Source: Pullulanibacillus sp. KACC 23026 (GTDB lineage Bacteria; Bacillota; Bacilli; Bacillales; Sporolactobacillaceae). Taken from it: DNA of 64,000 nucleotides. Below, in pieces: positions 46,221-55,813 of this stretch. Under the pieces are notes generated by a model. That model saw only the letters and a list, made by a program, of their open reading frames with translations. It was not told the origin of the DNA and ran no database searches. The stretch covers positions 1,302,001 to 1,366,000 of the forward strand of contig NZ_CP119107.1 of assembly GCF_029094525.1 (NCBI RefSeq), written 5' to 3'. Within the stretch, counting starts at the first letter, position 1, and each line of letters opens with the position of its first letter. The position numbers and the translations under genes were made by a program.

Positions 46221-47972
46221 ATGAGAAAAACAAAGATCGTATGTACAATTGGCCCAGCCAGTGAAACTGTCGAAAAGCTTGAACAATTAATGAATGCTGG
46301 GATGAACGTTGCCCGCTTGAATTTTTCACATGGTGACCATGAAGAGCATGGCAACCGCATTAAGAACATTCGTATAGCTGCTGAGAAGAACGGGAAAACC
46401 ATTGGGATTCTTCTAGATACCAAAGGCCCTGAAATTCGAACAGGCGACATGGCCACAGATAAAGTTCACTTGGAAAAGGGGCAGAAGCTTGTTATCAGCA
46501 TGGAACCTGTAAAAGGGACTGCTGAGAGAATCTCTGTGACTTACACAGAACTTGCTTCTGATGTTCATCCTGGTTCCACGATCCTTTTAGATGATGGATT
46601 AATCGGACTAAAGGTCGTATCAGCGACTAGCAATGAAATCGTGACAGAAGTGCTTAACACAGGAGATCTTAAGAGCAAAAAAGGGGTCAATGTTCCTGGC
46701 GTAAGTGTTAATTTGCCAGGTATCACCAAAAAAGATGCGGAAGATATTTTGTTCGGGATTGAACAAGGCATTGATTTTATTGCCGCTTCCTTTGTTCGTC
46801 GAGCATCCGATGTATTGGAAATTCGGGAGTTGCTTGAGAAAAACGGCGGCGAGCACATCATGATTATTCCTAAGATTGAAAATCAAGAAGGCGTTGAAAA
46901 CATTGATGAGATTTTAGAAGTATCAGATGGGCTAATGGTTGCGCGTGGTGATTTAGGTGTTGAAATTCCAGCTGAAGAAGTGCCGCTCGTTCAAAAAATG
47001 CTCATTAAAAAATGCAACAAATTAGGGAAGCCGGTCATTACTGCGACACAAATGCTTGATTCCATGCAACGGAATCCTCGTCCAACTCGTGCTGAAGCGA
47101 GTGACGTGGCCAACGCTATTTTTGACGGTACGGATGCGATTATGTTATCTGGTGAAACGGCTGCAGGGGATTATCCGGTTGAAGCGGTTGAAACAATGCA
47201 TCGGATCGCCCTTCGTACGGAACAGTCACTTGATTATCAGCAAATGTTAAGTGTAAGAAGCAAGACCAACACCTCGATTACGGATTCTATTGGCCAAGCA
47301 GTTGCTCATACTGCCTTGAATTTAAATGTATCCTCGATCATTACATCAACGTATAGTGGCCATTCGGCATTTGTTGTGGCAAAATATCGTCCGAAAGCTA
47401 ATATCGTAGCTGTAACGAGCACCGAAAAGGCATTGCGCCGCTTATCATTAGTATGGGGTGTTTATCCTCAGCTTGGTAAATTGGCAGAGACAACAGACGA
47501 AATGCTGGACTCCTCTGTTGATGCTGCAGTAGAATCCGGTTATGTGAAGCATGGTGACCTTGTCGTGATAACAGCGGGTGTCCCTGTCGGTGAGGTTGGA
47601 ACGACGAATTTACTTAAAATTCATGTTGTTGGACAGGTTTTGGCCAAAGGGCAAGGAATTGGCCGTAAGTCAGCAAGCGGTCCTGTCTATGTAACGAATG
47701 ATCCAGCAGATGCTGTTGCCAATATGCCGGATGGTGCCGTGCTTGTAACAGCTAGCACAGATCGTGAGTTCACACCGGCTATGGAACGTGCGGCTGCAGT
47801 GATCACTGAAGAAGGCGGCCTTACCTCTCATGCCGCTGTTGTAGGGATTAACCTTGATATTCCTGTTATTGTTGGTGTCAGTGATGCTGTTAACCTTCTC
47901 CGTTCAGTCGAGTCGGTCACGATTGATGCTGAAAGAGGAAATATCTATAACGGTCATGCTAAAGTCCTATAA
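46221..47972 (+). CDS. pyk: Pyruvate kinase with C-terminal PEP-utilizer-like domain
   Basis: 583 aa. The N-terminal barrel has the active-site signature [18 protein letters not shown] (about 215-232), [10 protein letters not shown] and [12 protein letters not shown]. Residues ~475-583 are the extra domain of Bacillus enzymes ([14 protein letters not shown] ... [11 protein letters not shown] ... VPVIVGV-like), homologous to the phosphohistidine domain of PEP-utilising enzymes, with the TSHAA histidine kept. It converts PEP to pyruvate and ATP. Co-transcribed with pfkA. No mdh or malic enzyme genes accompany it here. Confidence 0.96.
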   Translation: MRKTKIVCTIGPASETVEKLEQLMNAGMNVARLNFSHGDHEEHGNRIKNIRIAAEKNGKTIGILLDTKGPEIRTGDMATDKVHLEKGQKLVISMEPVKGTAERISVTYTELASDVHPGSTILLDDGLIGLKVVSATSNEIVTEVLNTGDLKSKKGVNVPGVSVNLPGITKKDAEDILFGIEQGIDFIAASFVRRASDVLEIRELLEKNGGEHIMIIPKIENQEGVENIDEILEVSDGLMVARGDLGVEIPAEEVPLVQKMLIKKCNKLGKPVITATQMLDSMQRNPRPTRAEASDVANAIFDGTDAIMLSGETAAGDYPVEAVETMHRIALRTEQSLDYQQMLSVRSKTNTSITDSIGQAVAHTALNLNVSSIITSTYSGHSAFVVAKYRPKANIVAVTSTEKALRRLSLVWGVYPQLGKLAETTDEMLDSSVDAAVESGYVKHGDLVVITAGVPVGEVGTTNLLKIHVVGQVLAKGQGIGRKSASGPVYVTNDPADAVANMPDGAVLVTASTDREFTPAMERAAAVITEEGGLTSHAAVVGINLDIPVIVGVSDAVNLLRSVESVTIDAERGNIYNGHAKVL

Positions 47973-48050
47973 TTAAGAGTTAATGATAGAATAAGGAGAG
48001 GGGACAAACCTTCTCCTTTTTCTGATTATAGAGTGGAGGTTAAGGCAAGA

Positions 48051-48473
48051 ATGAAAACTCATGCAAAGCTTCGTGTTCGCTATTCAGAGACGGATCAAAT
48101 GGGTATCGTGCACCATAGTCAGTATATTAATTGGTTTGAAGTAGGTCGTACTCATCATATAAGAGAACTTGGTCATACGTATCGTGAAATTGAAACTGCC
48201 GGTTTCTATCTTCCGGTGATTGGGGTGCATGTCACTTATCATACGCCTGCCCTTTATGAAGATGTGATTCGGATTGAAACCGAAATCCATAGTTATAATG
48301 GGGTACGGCTTCATTTCAAATATAGAGCGGTTAGAGAAGAAGATGGAGAACTTGTCGCCGAAGGAATAACTGAGCATTGCTGGACGACAACAGATATGAG
48401 ACCGTGTAAGATGCAAAGGAAATGGCCGGAGCTTCATCAAAAAATCGAAAAGGATTTCAAAGAGTTTTCATAA
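48051..48473 (+). CDS. Acyl-CoA thioesterase (YbgC / 4-hydroxybenzoyl-CoA thioesterase type)
   Basis: 140 aa single hotdog domain. The catalytic-site signature YSETDQMGIVHHSQYINWFEVGR (Asp in ETDQMG) places it in the YbgC/4HBT family, which hydrolyses short acyl-CoA thioesters. ATG 48051 is chosen over the upstream GTG inside the GTGGAGG RBS. Its stop overlaps the fxsA start by 1 nt (TAATG), so the two are coupled. Substrate unknown. Confidence 0.87.
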   Translation: MKTHAKLRVRYSETDQMGIVHHSQYINWFEVGRTHHIRELGHTYREIETAGFYLPVIGVHVTYHTPALYEDVIRIETEIHSYNGVRLHFKYRAVREEDGELVAEGITEHCWTTTDMRPCKMQRKWPELHQKIEKDFKEFS

Positions 48474-48865
48474 TGAAACGATTAATGCCTTTATTTATCC
48501 TTGTTCCCTTAATAGAACTCTGGTTGTTTTTCCTTTCCGGCAAGTACATTGGTATTCTTGCAACAATAGGAATTGTTCTGTTAACAGGGGTTATTGGAGC
48601 AAGCCTTGCAAGAAGAGAAGGGCTTGCGGTTTTTCATCGGGCAAAGGAACAATTAAGGATGGGGCGTTTGCCTGGGGAAGAGCTGATTGAAGGGTTTTTA
48701 GTTTTAGCAGGAGGCTTGTTACTGTTAACGCCTGGCTATTTGACGGATTTGACGGGATTGCTGTTAATGATCCCAAGAGTTAGAAGGCGGTTAGTTAAGC
48801 CAATAAGACGAAGACTGCAACAACAGCTTTCAAAGGGACGGTTTGAATTTTTCTACAGAAGATAA
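48473..48865 (+). CDS. fxsA: FxsA family membrane protein
   Basis: 130 aa. Two to three membrane helices in the first ~85 residues (FILVPLIELWLFFLSGKYIG; ATIGIVLLTGVIGASLA; GLLLLTPGYLTDLTGLLLM) with the conserved TPGYLTDLTG loop, then a basic tail. FxsA of E. coli suppresses F-plasmid exclusion of phage T7; the normal role is unknown. The start is coupled to the upstream stop (TAATG). It follows pyk as in B. subtilis, with a thioesterase gene inserted. Confidence 0.88.
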   Translation: MKRLMPLFILVPLIELWLFFLSGKYIGILATIGIVLLTGVIGASLARREGLAVFHRAKEQLRMGRLPGEELIEGFLVLAGGLLLLTPGYLTDLTGLLLMIPRVRRRLVKPIRRRLQQQLSKGRFEFFYRR

Positions 48866-48879
48866 GTTTATAGAGCAAA

Positions 48880-48920
48880 AAAGAAGTCGACATTCAGTTA
48901 GAATGCTGACTTCTTTTTTT
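48880..48920. terminator. Bidirectional terminator between fxsA and ytvI
   Basis: AAGAAGTC-G-ACATTC pairs with GAATG-C-TGACTTCTT, flanked by A and T runs. Confidence 0.87.
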
Positions 48921-50081
48921 TCATTTGGGAAGGGTTCGGTCGCCGATGATATAACTCCAGATATTCCGAAAGACATCGGCCTGTGAGAGCGTATTGATGA
49001 CAATTAAGACGATCGGACCTAAGACAAGGCCCAAAAATCCTAATAGCTTAAAGCCGATAAAGATAGCGACGAGTGTAGGCAGAGGATTTAAACCAATATT
49101 GGATGAGATAATTTTAGGCTCCATAATTTGCCGCTGTATGATGACAACCGCATAGAGAATGGCGAGTCCTATCGCCATAAAATACTGTTTTGAGAAATAA
49201 GAATAAATGATCCAAGGGAGAAAGACAGAACCGGTTCCAAGGTAAGGGAACATATCAGCAAGCCCAGTTAGAAAAGCAATCGTAACAGGGTGGGCCACTC
49301 TAAGTACCACTAGTCCAATAAGAATAATGACAGCGGTAATTGAAATCAGAGTTAAGTGAGCCCTGATAAATCCGAGAAAGGCCTGCCTTAATCCTTCATA
49401 GACATTTTGAAGGCTTCGAGAAACGCTCTCAGGGAGCTTAGAGTCGAAATAATCACCAAGTTTATACCAATCCTTCGTCATAAAGAAAGTGGCGAGACAA
49501 ATAAAGATTAACCCTGTAATGATGTTTGGCAGGGACACGACCATATTGGTTAAATAAGTAATAACGTGGGTTCCAAGATTGCTTAGATTGGTGGCAAGTT
49601 TTTGACCAAGATGGTTCATGTTGTCTTGAATCGTCAGTTGTTCGGATTGGTCTAATGTACTGATAAGATGTGTAATATGCCCCCACATTGGAAGCAATGT
49701 GTTTACAAAATAACTTTGAATGTAGCGGCTTAATAGCTGGACATGGCTCGGAACGACATCGTTTAGATAAACGAGTCCATTAATGAGTTGAAGGATGATG
49801 AGTGTCACAATTCCTGAAATGACAGCAAAGATAAGAAAAATGACAATAAAGGTGGCGACTCCGCGATGCATGTTGGTTTTTACTTGAATAAAGGTGACAA
49901 CAGGATTTAAAAAGAAGGAAAGGATAATGGCGATTATAAATGGATAAGCGTATTTTATCCCATAATAAAAAGCGGCTCCAATTAAGACACAAATAGCAGC
50001 GACTAGAAGCAAACGGAAAGTAATAAAGATATAGCGCAAAATATTGGTTATGTAATGAGAATTCAGGTGGCTCACCTCCAT
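48921..50081 (-). CDS. ytvI: Sporulation integral membrane protein YtvI (AI-2E/PerM family)
   Basis: 386 aa polytopic protein with about eight helices and the PerM-family pattern: N-terminal helix pair, large external helical region (about 110-200), then the C-terminal bundle with FPYLGTGSVFLPWI and GLNPLPTLVAIFIGFKLLGFLGLVLGPI. Linked to sporulation in B. subtilis; transport substrate unknown. Start uncertain: ATG 50081 overlaps the only RBS-like sequence (GGAGGTGAG), which would better serve a CTG at 50066. Confidence 0.85.
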   Translation of the reverse strand: MEVSHLNSHYITNILRYIFITFRLLLVAAICVLIGAAFYYGIKYAYPFIIAIILSFFLNPVVTFIQVKTNMHRGVATFIVIFLIFAVISGIVTLIILQLINGLVYLNDVVPSHVQLLSRYIQSYFVNTLLPMWGHITHLISTLDQSEQLTIQDNMNHLGQKLATNLSNLGTHVITYLTNMVVSLPNIITGLIFICLATFFMTKDWYKLGDYFDSKLPESVSRSLQNVYEGLRQAFLGFIRAHLTLISITAVIILIGLVVLRVAHPVTIAFLTGLADMFPYLGTGSVFLPWIIYSYFSKQYFMAIGLAILYAVVIIQRQIMEPKIISSNIGLNPLPTLVAIFIGFKLLGFLGLVLGPIVLIVINTLSQADVFRNIWSYIIGDRTLPK

Positions 50082-50258
50082 TTTGACACAAGCCTTTTCT
50101 ATATCTTATGGTGATTCTTGTGTGATGAATCACAAAATCTTGGATAAGGAAAAATCAAGCCTTAAAAATGCTTAAAAAATTAAAAGCAAGTTTCTTGTTT
50201 AGAGGATGTTTTGTCCTTATTTTACACGTCTTAAATGTGACATTCAACGAAAAGGCGA

Positions 50259-50652
50259 AGGGAATAAGCAACTAACTGTGCTCAAAATCCTTTTTGGAAA
50301 GATTGGGATTTCTCGCATACATGGGTTTATGAGAGTGTTATGGGAATAGATAACTAACTGTGCTCAAAATCCTTTTTGGAAAGATTGGGATTTCTCGCAT
50401 ACATGGGTTGATGAGAGTGTTATGGAAATAAGTAAATGGCTGTGCTCAAAATCCTTTTTGGAAAGATTGGGATTTCTCGCATACTTGGGTTGATGAGAGT
50501 GTTATGGGAATAAGTAAATGGCTGTGCTCAAAATCCTTTTTGGAAAGATTGGGATTTCTCGCATACATGGGTTGATGAGAGTGTTATGGAAATAAGTAAA
50601 TGGCTGTGCTCAAAATCCTTTTTGGAAAGATTGGGATTTCTCGCATACTTGA
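50259..50652 (+). repeat. 82-bp tandem repeat array upstream of citZ (four full units plus a partial fifth)
   Basis: The landmark CTGTGCTCAAAATCC recurs at 50276, 50358, 50440, 50522 and 50604, every 82 bp, with near-identity between copies. Units contain AAATCC and GGATTT arms that can pair. Sequence is unrelated to the 31771-32335 array. No gene is seen in the 722 bp between ytvI and citZ; 50082-50258 holds nothing recognisable. Confidence 0.93.
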
Positions 50653-50698
50653 ATGAAGCCTAGTCGAAGAAGGGAATTCAATAAAGTATGCTAAAATG

Positions 50699-50727
50699 TT
50701 CACAAATCGATTATGTTTGTTTATAAT
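50699..50727 (+). promoter_or_regulatory. SigA promoter of citZ
   Basis: TTCACA, 17-nt spacer, TATAAT, about 77 bp before the start codon and 47 bp after the repeat array. Confidence 0.72.
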
Positions 50728-50729
50728 TG

Positions 50730-50746
50730 AATGTGGTGATCACATT
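50730..50746 (+). promoter_or_regulatory. Operator-like palindrome over the citZ start point
   Basis: AATGTG-GTGAT-CACATT, perfect 6-bp arms with 5-nt centre, directly after the -10 and across the expected transcription start. It does not match cre or the CcpC pattern ATAA-N7-TTAT. A repressor site is inferred. Confidence 0.4.
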
Positions 50747-50803
50747 GAATAGTTAGTCAATTAGATTTCCTGGTATTGGTTAGATAGAGAAGGAGGAGAT
50801 TGA

Positions 50804-51919
50804 ATGCCAGCTACTAAGGGTTTAGAAGGGGTTGTCGCAACCACTTCTGGAATTAGTTCCATCATTGATGGTGTTTTAACCTATAAGGGGTATGATATTG
50901 ATGACCTCGCAGATCATGCTTCTTTTGAAGAAGTCGTTTACTTATTATGGAACGATGATCTGCCAAACCAGCAACAACTGGATGCTTTCAAAAAAGAACT
51001 TGCTGGGAATGCAGCGGTTCCTGCTGAAGTTTTTGAACAGATTAAAGCCTTTCCTCTTAATACCATTCATCCGATGGCCGTTCTCCGCACAGCTGTTTCA
51101 ACACTAGGAGTCTTTGATAGTGAAGCAGATGTTATGGATGAAACCGCTAACCGTCGAAAAGCGATCCGCTTGCAAGCACAAATTGCGACGGTTGTTGCAG
51201 GCTTTGCTCGCATTAGAGATGGAAAAGATCCTGTTGCTCCACGCACTGATTTGGGATATGCAGCGAATTTCCTTTACATGCTCTTTGATCGTGAACCAAA
51301 TGAAACAGAAGTTGAAGCTTTTAATAAAGCGCTTGTCCTTCATGCTGACCATGAACTTAACGCGTCCACTTTTACAGCGCGTGTTTGTGTAGCTACTCTT
51401 TCAGATGTTTATTCTGGAATTGTTGCCGCAATCGGTGCCCTCAAAGGACCTCTTCACGGCGGTGCTAATGAGCAAGTTATGAAAATGCTTACTGAAATCG
51501 GTTCAGTTGAAAACGTTCCCTCGTATTTAGAAAATGCTTTTGCAAATAAAGAAAAAATCATGGGCTTCGGACACCGTGTTTATAAAAATGGTGATCCACG
51601 CGCGAAGCACCTTAAAGAAATGTCTCGTCAGTTGACTGAACGCTCAGGCGAGAAAAAATGGTATGATATGTCTATTAAGATTAATGAAATCGTCACCAAT
51701 GAGAAAGGTCTCCTCCCAAACGTTGATTTTTATTCCGCTAGTGTTTATCATAGCTTAGGGATTTCTCATGATTTATTCACCCCTATTTTTGCAGTTAGCC
51801 GGATGTCAGGCTGGCTTGCTCATATTCTAGAGCAATACAGCAACAACCGCCTCATTCGTCCTCGTGCAGAGTATGTAGGCCCTGATAAACGCGCCTATGT
51901 GTCGATTCAAGATCGTTAA
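50804..51919 (+). CDS. citZ: Citrate synthase
   Basis: 371 aa type II citrate synthase condensing oxaloacetate and acetyl-CoA. Catalytic residues are in their motifs: His in LKGPLHGGANEQVMKML (about residue 218), His in GFGHRVYKNGDPRAKHL (about 257) and Asp in PNVDFYSASVYHSLGI (about 308). AGGAGGAG precedes the ATG. It is first gene of the citZ-icd operon; mdh, third gene in B. subtilis, is not present here. Confidence 0.96.
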   Translation: MPATKGLEGVVATTSGISSIIDGVLTYKGYDIDDLADHASFEEVVYLLWNDDLPNQQQLDAFKKELAGNAAVPAEVFEQIKAFPLNTIHPMAVLRTAVSTLGVFDSEADVMDETANRRKAIRLQAQIATVVAGFARIRDGKDPVAPRTDLGYAANFLYMLFDREPNETEVEAFNKALVLHADHELNASTFTARVCVATLSDVYSGIVAAIGALKGPLHGGANEQVMKMLTEIGSVENVPSYLENAFANKEKIMGFGHRVYKNGDPRAKHLKEMSRQLTERSGEKKWYDMSIKINEIVTNEKGLLPNVDFYSASVYHSLGISHDLFTPIFAVSRMSGWLAHILEQYSNNRLIRPRAEYVGPDKRAYVSIQDR

Positions 51920-51994
51920 TTTGAGTTAGATCGGGAGGAACCTCCTCCCTTATCTATGTATTATCTATAGGATTTCTTAGGAGGGTATTAACCA

Positions 51995-53266
51995 ATGGCA
52001 AACGGAGAAAAAATTACAGTTTCAAATGGTCAATTAAACGTACCTGATTACCCAATCATTCCTTTTATTGAAGGGGATGGAACGGGTCCTGATATTTGGG
52101 CAGCTGCTCACCGAGTTCTAGAAGCCGCTGTTGAAAAAGCATATAACGGTAAAAAGCAAATTGTTTGGAAAGAAGTATTAGCGGGTGAAAAAGCATTCAA
52201 CCAAACGGGCGAATGGTTACCTAGCGAAACTCTCGATGTGATTCGTGAGTACATAATTGGTATTAAAGGGCCACTTACAACACCAGTAGGCGGTGGGATT
52301 CGTTCTTTAAACGTAGCGCTTCGTCAAGAACTTGACTTGTTCACATGCTTGCGTCCGGTTCGTTACTTTGAAGGGGTTCCATCACCTGTTAAACACCCCG
52401 AAAAAACGGACATGGTTATCTTCCGTGAAAACACTGAAGATATCTATGCAGGGATTGAATATGAAAAAGGCACAGAAGCTGTTCAAAAAGTCATTGCTTT
52501 CTTGCAAAATGAAATGGGCGTTAACAAAATCCGCTTCCCAGAAACTTCTGGTATTGGTATTAAGCCGGTTTCTGAAGAGGGAACGAAACGTCTAGTGCGC
52601 GCTGCGATTCAATATGCAATCAACGAAGGCCGCAAGAGTGTAACGCTTGTTCATAAAGGGAACATCATGAAATTTACAGAAGGTGCCTTCAAAAAATGGG
52701 GCTATGAAGTCGCAGAAGAAGAATTCAGCGAAAAAGTCTTCACATGGGCCCAATATGATCGCTTAGTTGAAACAGAAGGTAAAGACGCAGCTAACAAAGC
52801 ACAAGAGGCGGCTTTAGCTGAAGGTAAAATCCTAGTTAAAGATACAATTGCTGATATTTTCTTACAACAAATCTTAACTCGTCCAGAAGAGTTCGATGTG
52901 GTAGCAACGATGAACCTTAACGGGGACTACATCTCTGATGCGCTTGCTGCACAAGTCGGCGGAATCGGGATTGCACCTGGTGCTAACATCAACTACGAAA
53001 CGGGCCATGCTATTTTCGAAGCGACTCACGGTACGGCTCCTAAGTACGCTGGACTTGATAAAGTAAATCCATCTTCAGAGATCCTTTCCGGCGTTCTAAT
53101 GCTTGAACACCTTGGCTGGCACGAAGCAGCTAAGCTCATCGTTGATTCCATGGAAAAAACGATTGCAAGCAAAGTCGTCACTTATGACTTTGCCCGTCTC
53201 ATGGATGGTGCGACTGAAGTTAAATGCTCTGAGTTTGGTGACGAGCTCATCAAAAATATGGATTAA
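51995..53266 (+). CDS. icd: NADP-dependent isocitrate dehydrogenase
   Basis: 423 aa, same length as B. subtilis Icd. Converts isocitrate to 2-oxoglutarate. Substrate motif: [23 protein letters not shown] with the phosphorylatable-type Ser (about residues 93-115). The late [26 protein letters not shown] block (about 308-333) carries the metal ligand Asp, and a NADP-specificity segment follows. AGGAGGG lies 9 nt before the ATG. Terminator directly after. Confidence 0.97.
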   Translation: MANGEKITVSNGQLNVPDYPIIPFIEGDGTGPDIWAAAHRVLEAAVEKAYNGKKQIVWKEVLAGEKAFNQTGEWLPSETLDVIREYIIGIKGPLTTPVGGGIRSLNVALRQELDLFTCLRPVRYFEGVPSPVKHPEKTDMVIFRENTEDIYAGIEYEKGTEAVQKVIAFLQNEMGVNKIRFPETSGIGIKPVSEEGTKRLVRAAIQYAINEGRKSVTLVHKGNIMKFTEGAFKKWGYEVAEEEFSEKVFTWAQYDRLVETEGKDAANKAQEAALAEGKILVKDTIADIFLQQILTRPEEFDVVATMNLNGDYISDALAAQVGGIGIAPGANINYETGHAIFEATHGTAPKYAGLDKVNPSSEILSGVLMLEHLGWHEAAKLIVDSMEKTIASKVVTYDFARLMDGATEVKCSEFGDELIKNMD

Positions 53267-53274
53267 TAATAGGA

Positions 53275-53312
53275 AAGTGGTTTGGGTAAGCTTTTACCCG
53301 AACCGCTTTTTT
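53275..53312 (+). terminator. citZ-icd terminator
   Basis: AGTGGTT(T)GGGTAA pairs with TTACCCGAACCGCT (with one bulge), tetraloop GCTT, seven T. Confidence 0.85.
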
Positions 53313-53512
53313 TCTGCTTTAAAAAGGAATCCGTAAAAAGTGTTATGAAGGTCCTTTGAAGAAATCTGTGTCTTACAAGGTCTATTTTTCACTAGAGAGT
53401 CCTGCTGGTTGAGCCGCAAGCAGCTTTCAATAATCTAATGGGCGTGTAAAATAAGGAAGGTATGGGCTCGATATAAACGTTTGATGGATGTTACAATACG
53501 ATGACCATTTGG

Positions 53513-53549
53513 AACCTGATTTGGAGAAGACTCTGAACCAGGTTTTTTT
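53513..53549 (+). terminator. Orphan terminator in the icd-phoP gap
   Basis: AACCTG (53513-53518) pairs with CAGGTT (53539-53544), followed by TTTTT. No coding gene lies between the icd terminator and this one, so it may end a short RNA or be a remnant. The rest of the 550-bp gap shows no gene. Confidence 0.6.
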
Positions 53550-53816
53550 AATCTGAGATAAGTTTAGACAAGCCATTAGGGGCCAATATCATGATTAATA
53601 GTCTTTTATTCACTCTTTGGTAAGCGGGCAACTCTAGTAAGAATGCCGTCTGTACAAAACTTTATTGTTGGGTGCAAAAAGTGTATGATAAAAAGAGATT
53701 GTCATGAACTAGCAGGCTATTATAGTTTTGATAGGGATCTCTAAATAATGAAAAAGTGATAAGGTATTGGTAGCTGGCTTCAGGATTCGAGAACCAATAC
53801 CAGGGGAGGATAATAG

Positions 53817-54530
53817 GTGGTTAAGCGAATTTTGGCAGTAGATGATGAACCTTCTATCTTGACGTTATTATCTTTTAATCTTGAGAGGGCTGGTTTTCAG
53901 GTTTTACAGTCTGCAAATGGGCGTGAGGCACTGGATATAGCCCGTACTGAAGCGTTAGATCTCGTCATTTTAGATGTTATGCTCCCAGAGATGGATGGTT
54001 TGGAAGTATGCCGAGAGCTTAGACAGGAGAAGAGCACCTTGCCTGTCATGATGTTAACGGCTAAGGATGATGAATTTGATAAGGTTCTAGGTCTTGAACT
54101 TGGGGCAGATGATTATATGACCAAGCCTTTTAGTCCGAGAGAGCTTGTTGCAAGAGTCAAAGCTCTTCTTAGGCGCTCCCAACTATCTGAACCAGCCGCT
54201 GAGGTGGCTGCTTCGCCTGTTCAACAGCTTACTGTAGGAGATTTGGTGATTGACCCGTCAAATTATGAGGCGACGTTTAAAGGCGAACTGATGACGTTGA
54301 CCCCTAAGGAATTTGAACTCCTATATTATCTTGTTAAGAATTCAAATAAGGTTTTAACACGTGATCAATTGCTTAGCTCTGTCTGGCAATATGATTTTGC
54401 CGGGGATACTCGAATTGTTGATGTGCATGTGAGTCATTTGAGAGAAAAAATTGAGGACGACACACGTCATCCAAAATATATTATAACGGTAAGAGGACTG
54501 GGTTATAAATTTGAGGGCGGCCGTGCATGA
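53817..54530 (+). CDS. phoP: Phosphate-response regulator PhoP
   Basis: 237 aa OmpR-family response regulator. Receiver domain with DDE triad (VDDEPS), phospho-acceptor Asp in LVILDVMLPEMDGLE (about residue 53) and Lys in YMTKPFSPRE (about 103). C-terminal winged helix ends in VHVSHLREKIEDDTRHPKYIITVRGLGYKF. The start is GTG 53817 with GGGGAGGA 7 nt upstream. The stop overlaps phoR (ATGA). The phoP assignment rests on similarity plus its place between icd and polA as in B. subtilis. Confidence 0.92.
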   Translation: MVKRILAVDDEPSILTLLSFNLERAGFQVLQSANGREALDIARTEALDLVILDVMLPEMDGLEVCRELRQEKSTLPVMMLTAKDDEFDKVLGLELGADDYMTKPFSPRELVARVKALLRRSQLSEPAAEVAASPVQQLTVGDLVIDPSNYEATFKGELMTLTPKEFELLYYLVKNSNKVLTRDQLLSSVWQYDFAGDTRIVDVHVSHLREKIEDDTRHPKYIITVRGLGYKFEGGRA

Positions 54531-55813
54531 TTCCGCTCATTCTTGTCTGTTTTCTCTTTCTCATTATTCTTATTCGGATCATTAGTTATTACCGGAGGGT
54601 TCTAAAAGGGGCAACAGATCTATTGATTGATTTGACAAAAGGTAATTTCAGCCAGCGGATTATCGCTTCTAATTACAGGGGCACAGCGCGTCGGTTAAAC
54701 ACCGTCTTGAATCAAATGGCTAGAGATATGGAAAGATTAGAGAAGACCTATTTAGCCCAGGAGGACCAGCTAAAAACACTCATTGAAAACATTGGGAGCG
54801 GGCTGGTTTTTATTGATGCAGATCGCAGAGTCATCCTGGTCAATCGAAGCTATCGAGAAACATTTAAATTAGGAGATCAGGATTGGCGGGATCAACCTTA
54901 TGAGCAGGTGACCCCAACCCAGGAGGTTAACGCCCTTATACTCGAGTCCTTTGCTACTGAAAAACGGCTGTCCAAAACTTATAAGATAAACATTAATATT
55001 TATCGAAAATATTTTGATGTCTCTTGTGCACCTGTTATTGATTCTAAGCAACGAGTCCGCGGGGTTGTTGTCTTATTTCATGATATTACTGAGCTTAAGA
55101 ATCTTGAACAAATGCGAAAGGATTTTGTAGCGAACGTCTCTCATGAACTGAAAACACCTATCACTTCAATTATTGGATTTTCCGAAACCTTATTAGATAG
55201 CAGTTACCAAGACAGAGAGCTTTCAGAAAAATTTTTAGGGATCATAATGTATGAAAGCAAGCGTCTGCAAAATCTTGTTCATGATCTTTTAGAGCTATCT
55301 AAAATCGAACAGCCTCATTATTCCATTCCTTTAATCCCTACTGAAGTGATCCCCGTTATGAATGAATCTCTCCCATCGCTAACAGAACGTGCTCAAGCAA
55401 AAGCCATTGATATTCAGCTGGATTATAAGAATGCAGGGATAAAAGTACTAAGTGATCCAAGCCGGCTGAAACAGATTATCGTTAATCTTGTAAACAATGC
55501 GATTGCTTACACACCGCAGGGAGGAAGAGTCTCCATTGAAGTAAGGGAAGAGGAGCAGTGGGGCATCTTGGAAGTATCGGACACGGGTATTGGCATAGAG
55601 AAGAAAGAACTACCTCGAATATTTGAACGATTTTATAGGGTGGACAAAGCAAGAAGCAGAGATTCTGGAGGAACCGGTCTCGGACTTGCCATTGTAAAGC
55701 ATCTAGTTGAAGCGCATGGTGGAGAGATCGAGGCTAACAGTGAAGTTGGTAAAGGCTCCACATTTACCATTTATTTTAAAAAAGCTTTAGAAGAAGAGGA
55801 GTCCGATACATGA
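54527..55813 (+). CDS. phoR: Sensor histidine kinase PhoR, compact form lacking the extracytoplasmic domain
   Basis: 428 aa, against about 579 in B. subtilis. It begins with a single transmembrane helix (about 2-20), then directly a HAMP-like linker (about 22-80), a PAS domain (about 90-190, LIENIGSGLVFIDADRRVILVN), HisKA with the phospho-His in FVANVSHELKTPITSI (about residue 205) and HATPase (N box IVNLVNNAIAYTP, DTGIGI, GGTGLGLAIV). The first helix and extracellular sensor of Bacillus PhoR are missing. No frameshift or upstream remnant is seen: the ATG overlaps the phoP stop. It overlaps polA by 4 nt. Confidence 0.9.
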   Translation: MIPLILVCFLFLIILIRIISYYRRVLKGATDLLIDLTKGNFSQRIIASNYRGTARRLNTVLNQMARDMERLEKTYLAQEDQLKTLIENIGSGLVFIDADRRVILVNRSYRETFKLGDQDWRDQPYEQVTPTQEVNALILESFATEKRLSKTYKININIYRKYFDVSCAPVIDSKQRVRGVVVLFHDITELKNLEQMRKDFVANVSHELKTPITSIIGFSETLLDSSYQDRELSEKFLGIIMYESKRLQNLVHDLLELSKIEQPHYSIPLIPTEVIPVMNESLPSLTERAQAKAIDIQLDYKNAGIKVLSDPSRLKQIIVNLVNNAIAYTPQGGRVSIEVREEEQWGILEVSDTGIGIEKKELPRIFERFYRVDKARSRDSGGTGLGLAIVKHLVEAHGGEIEANSEVGKGSTFTIYFKKALEEEESDT

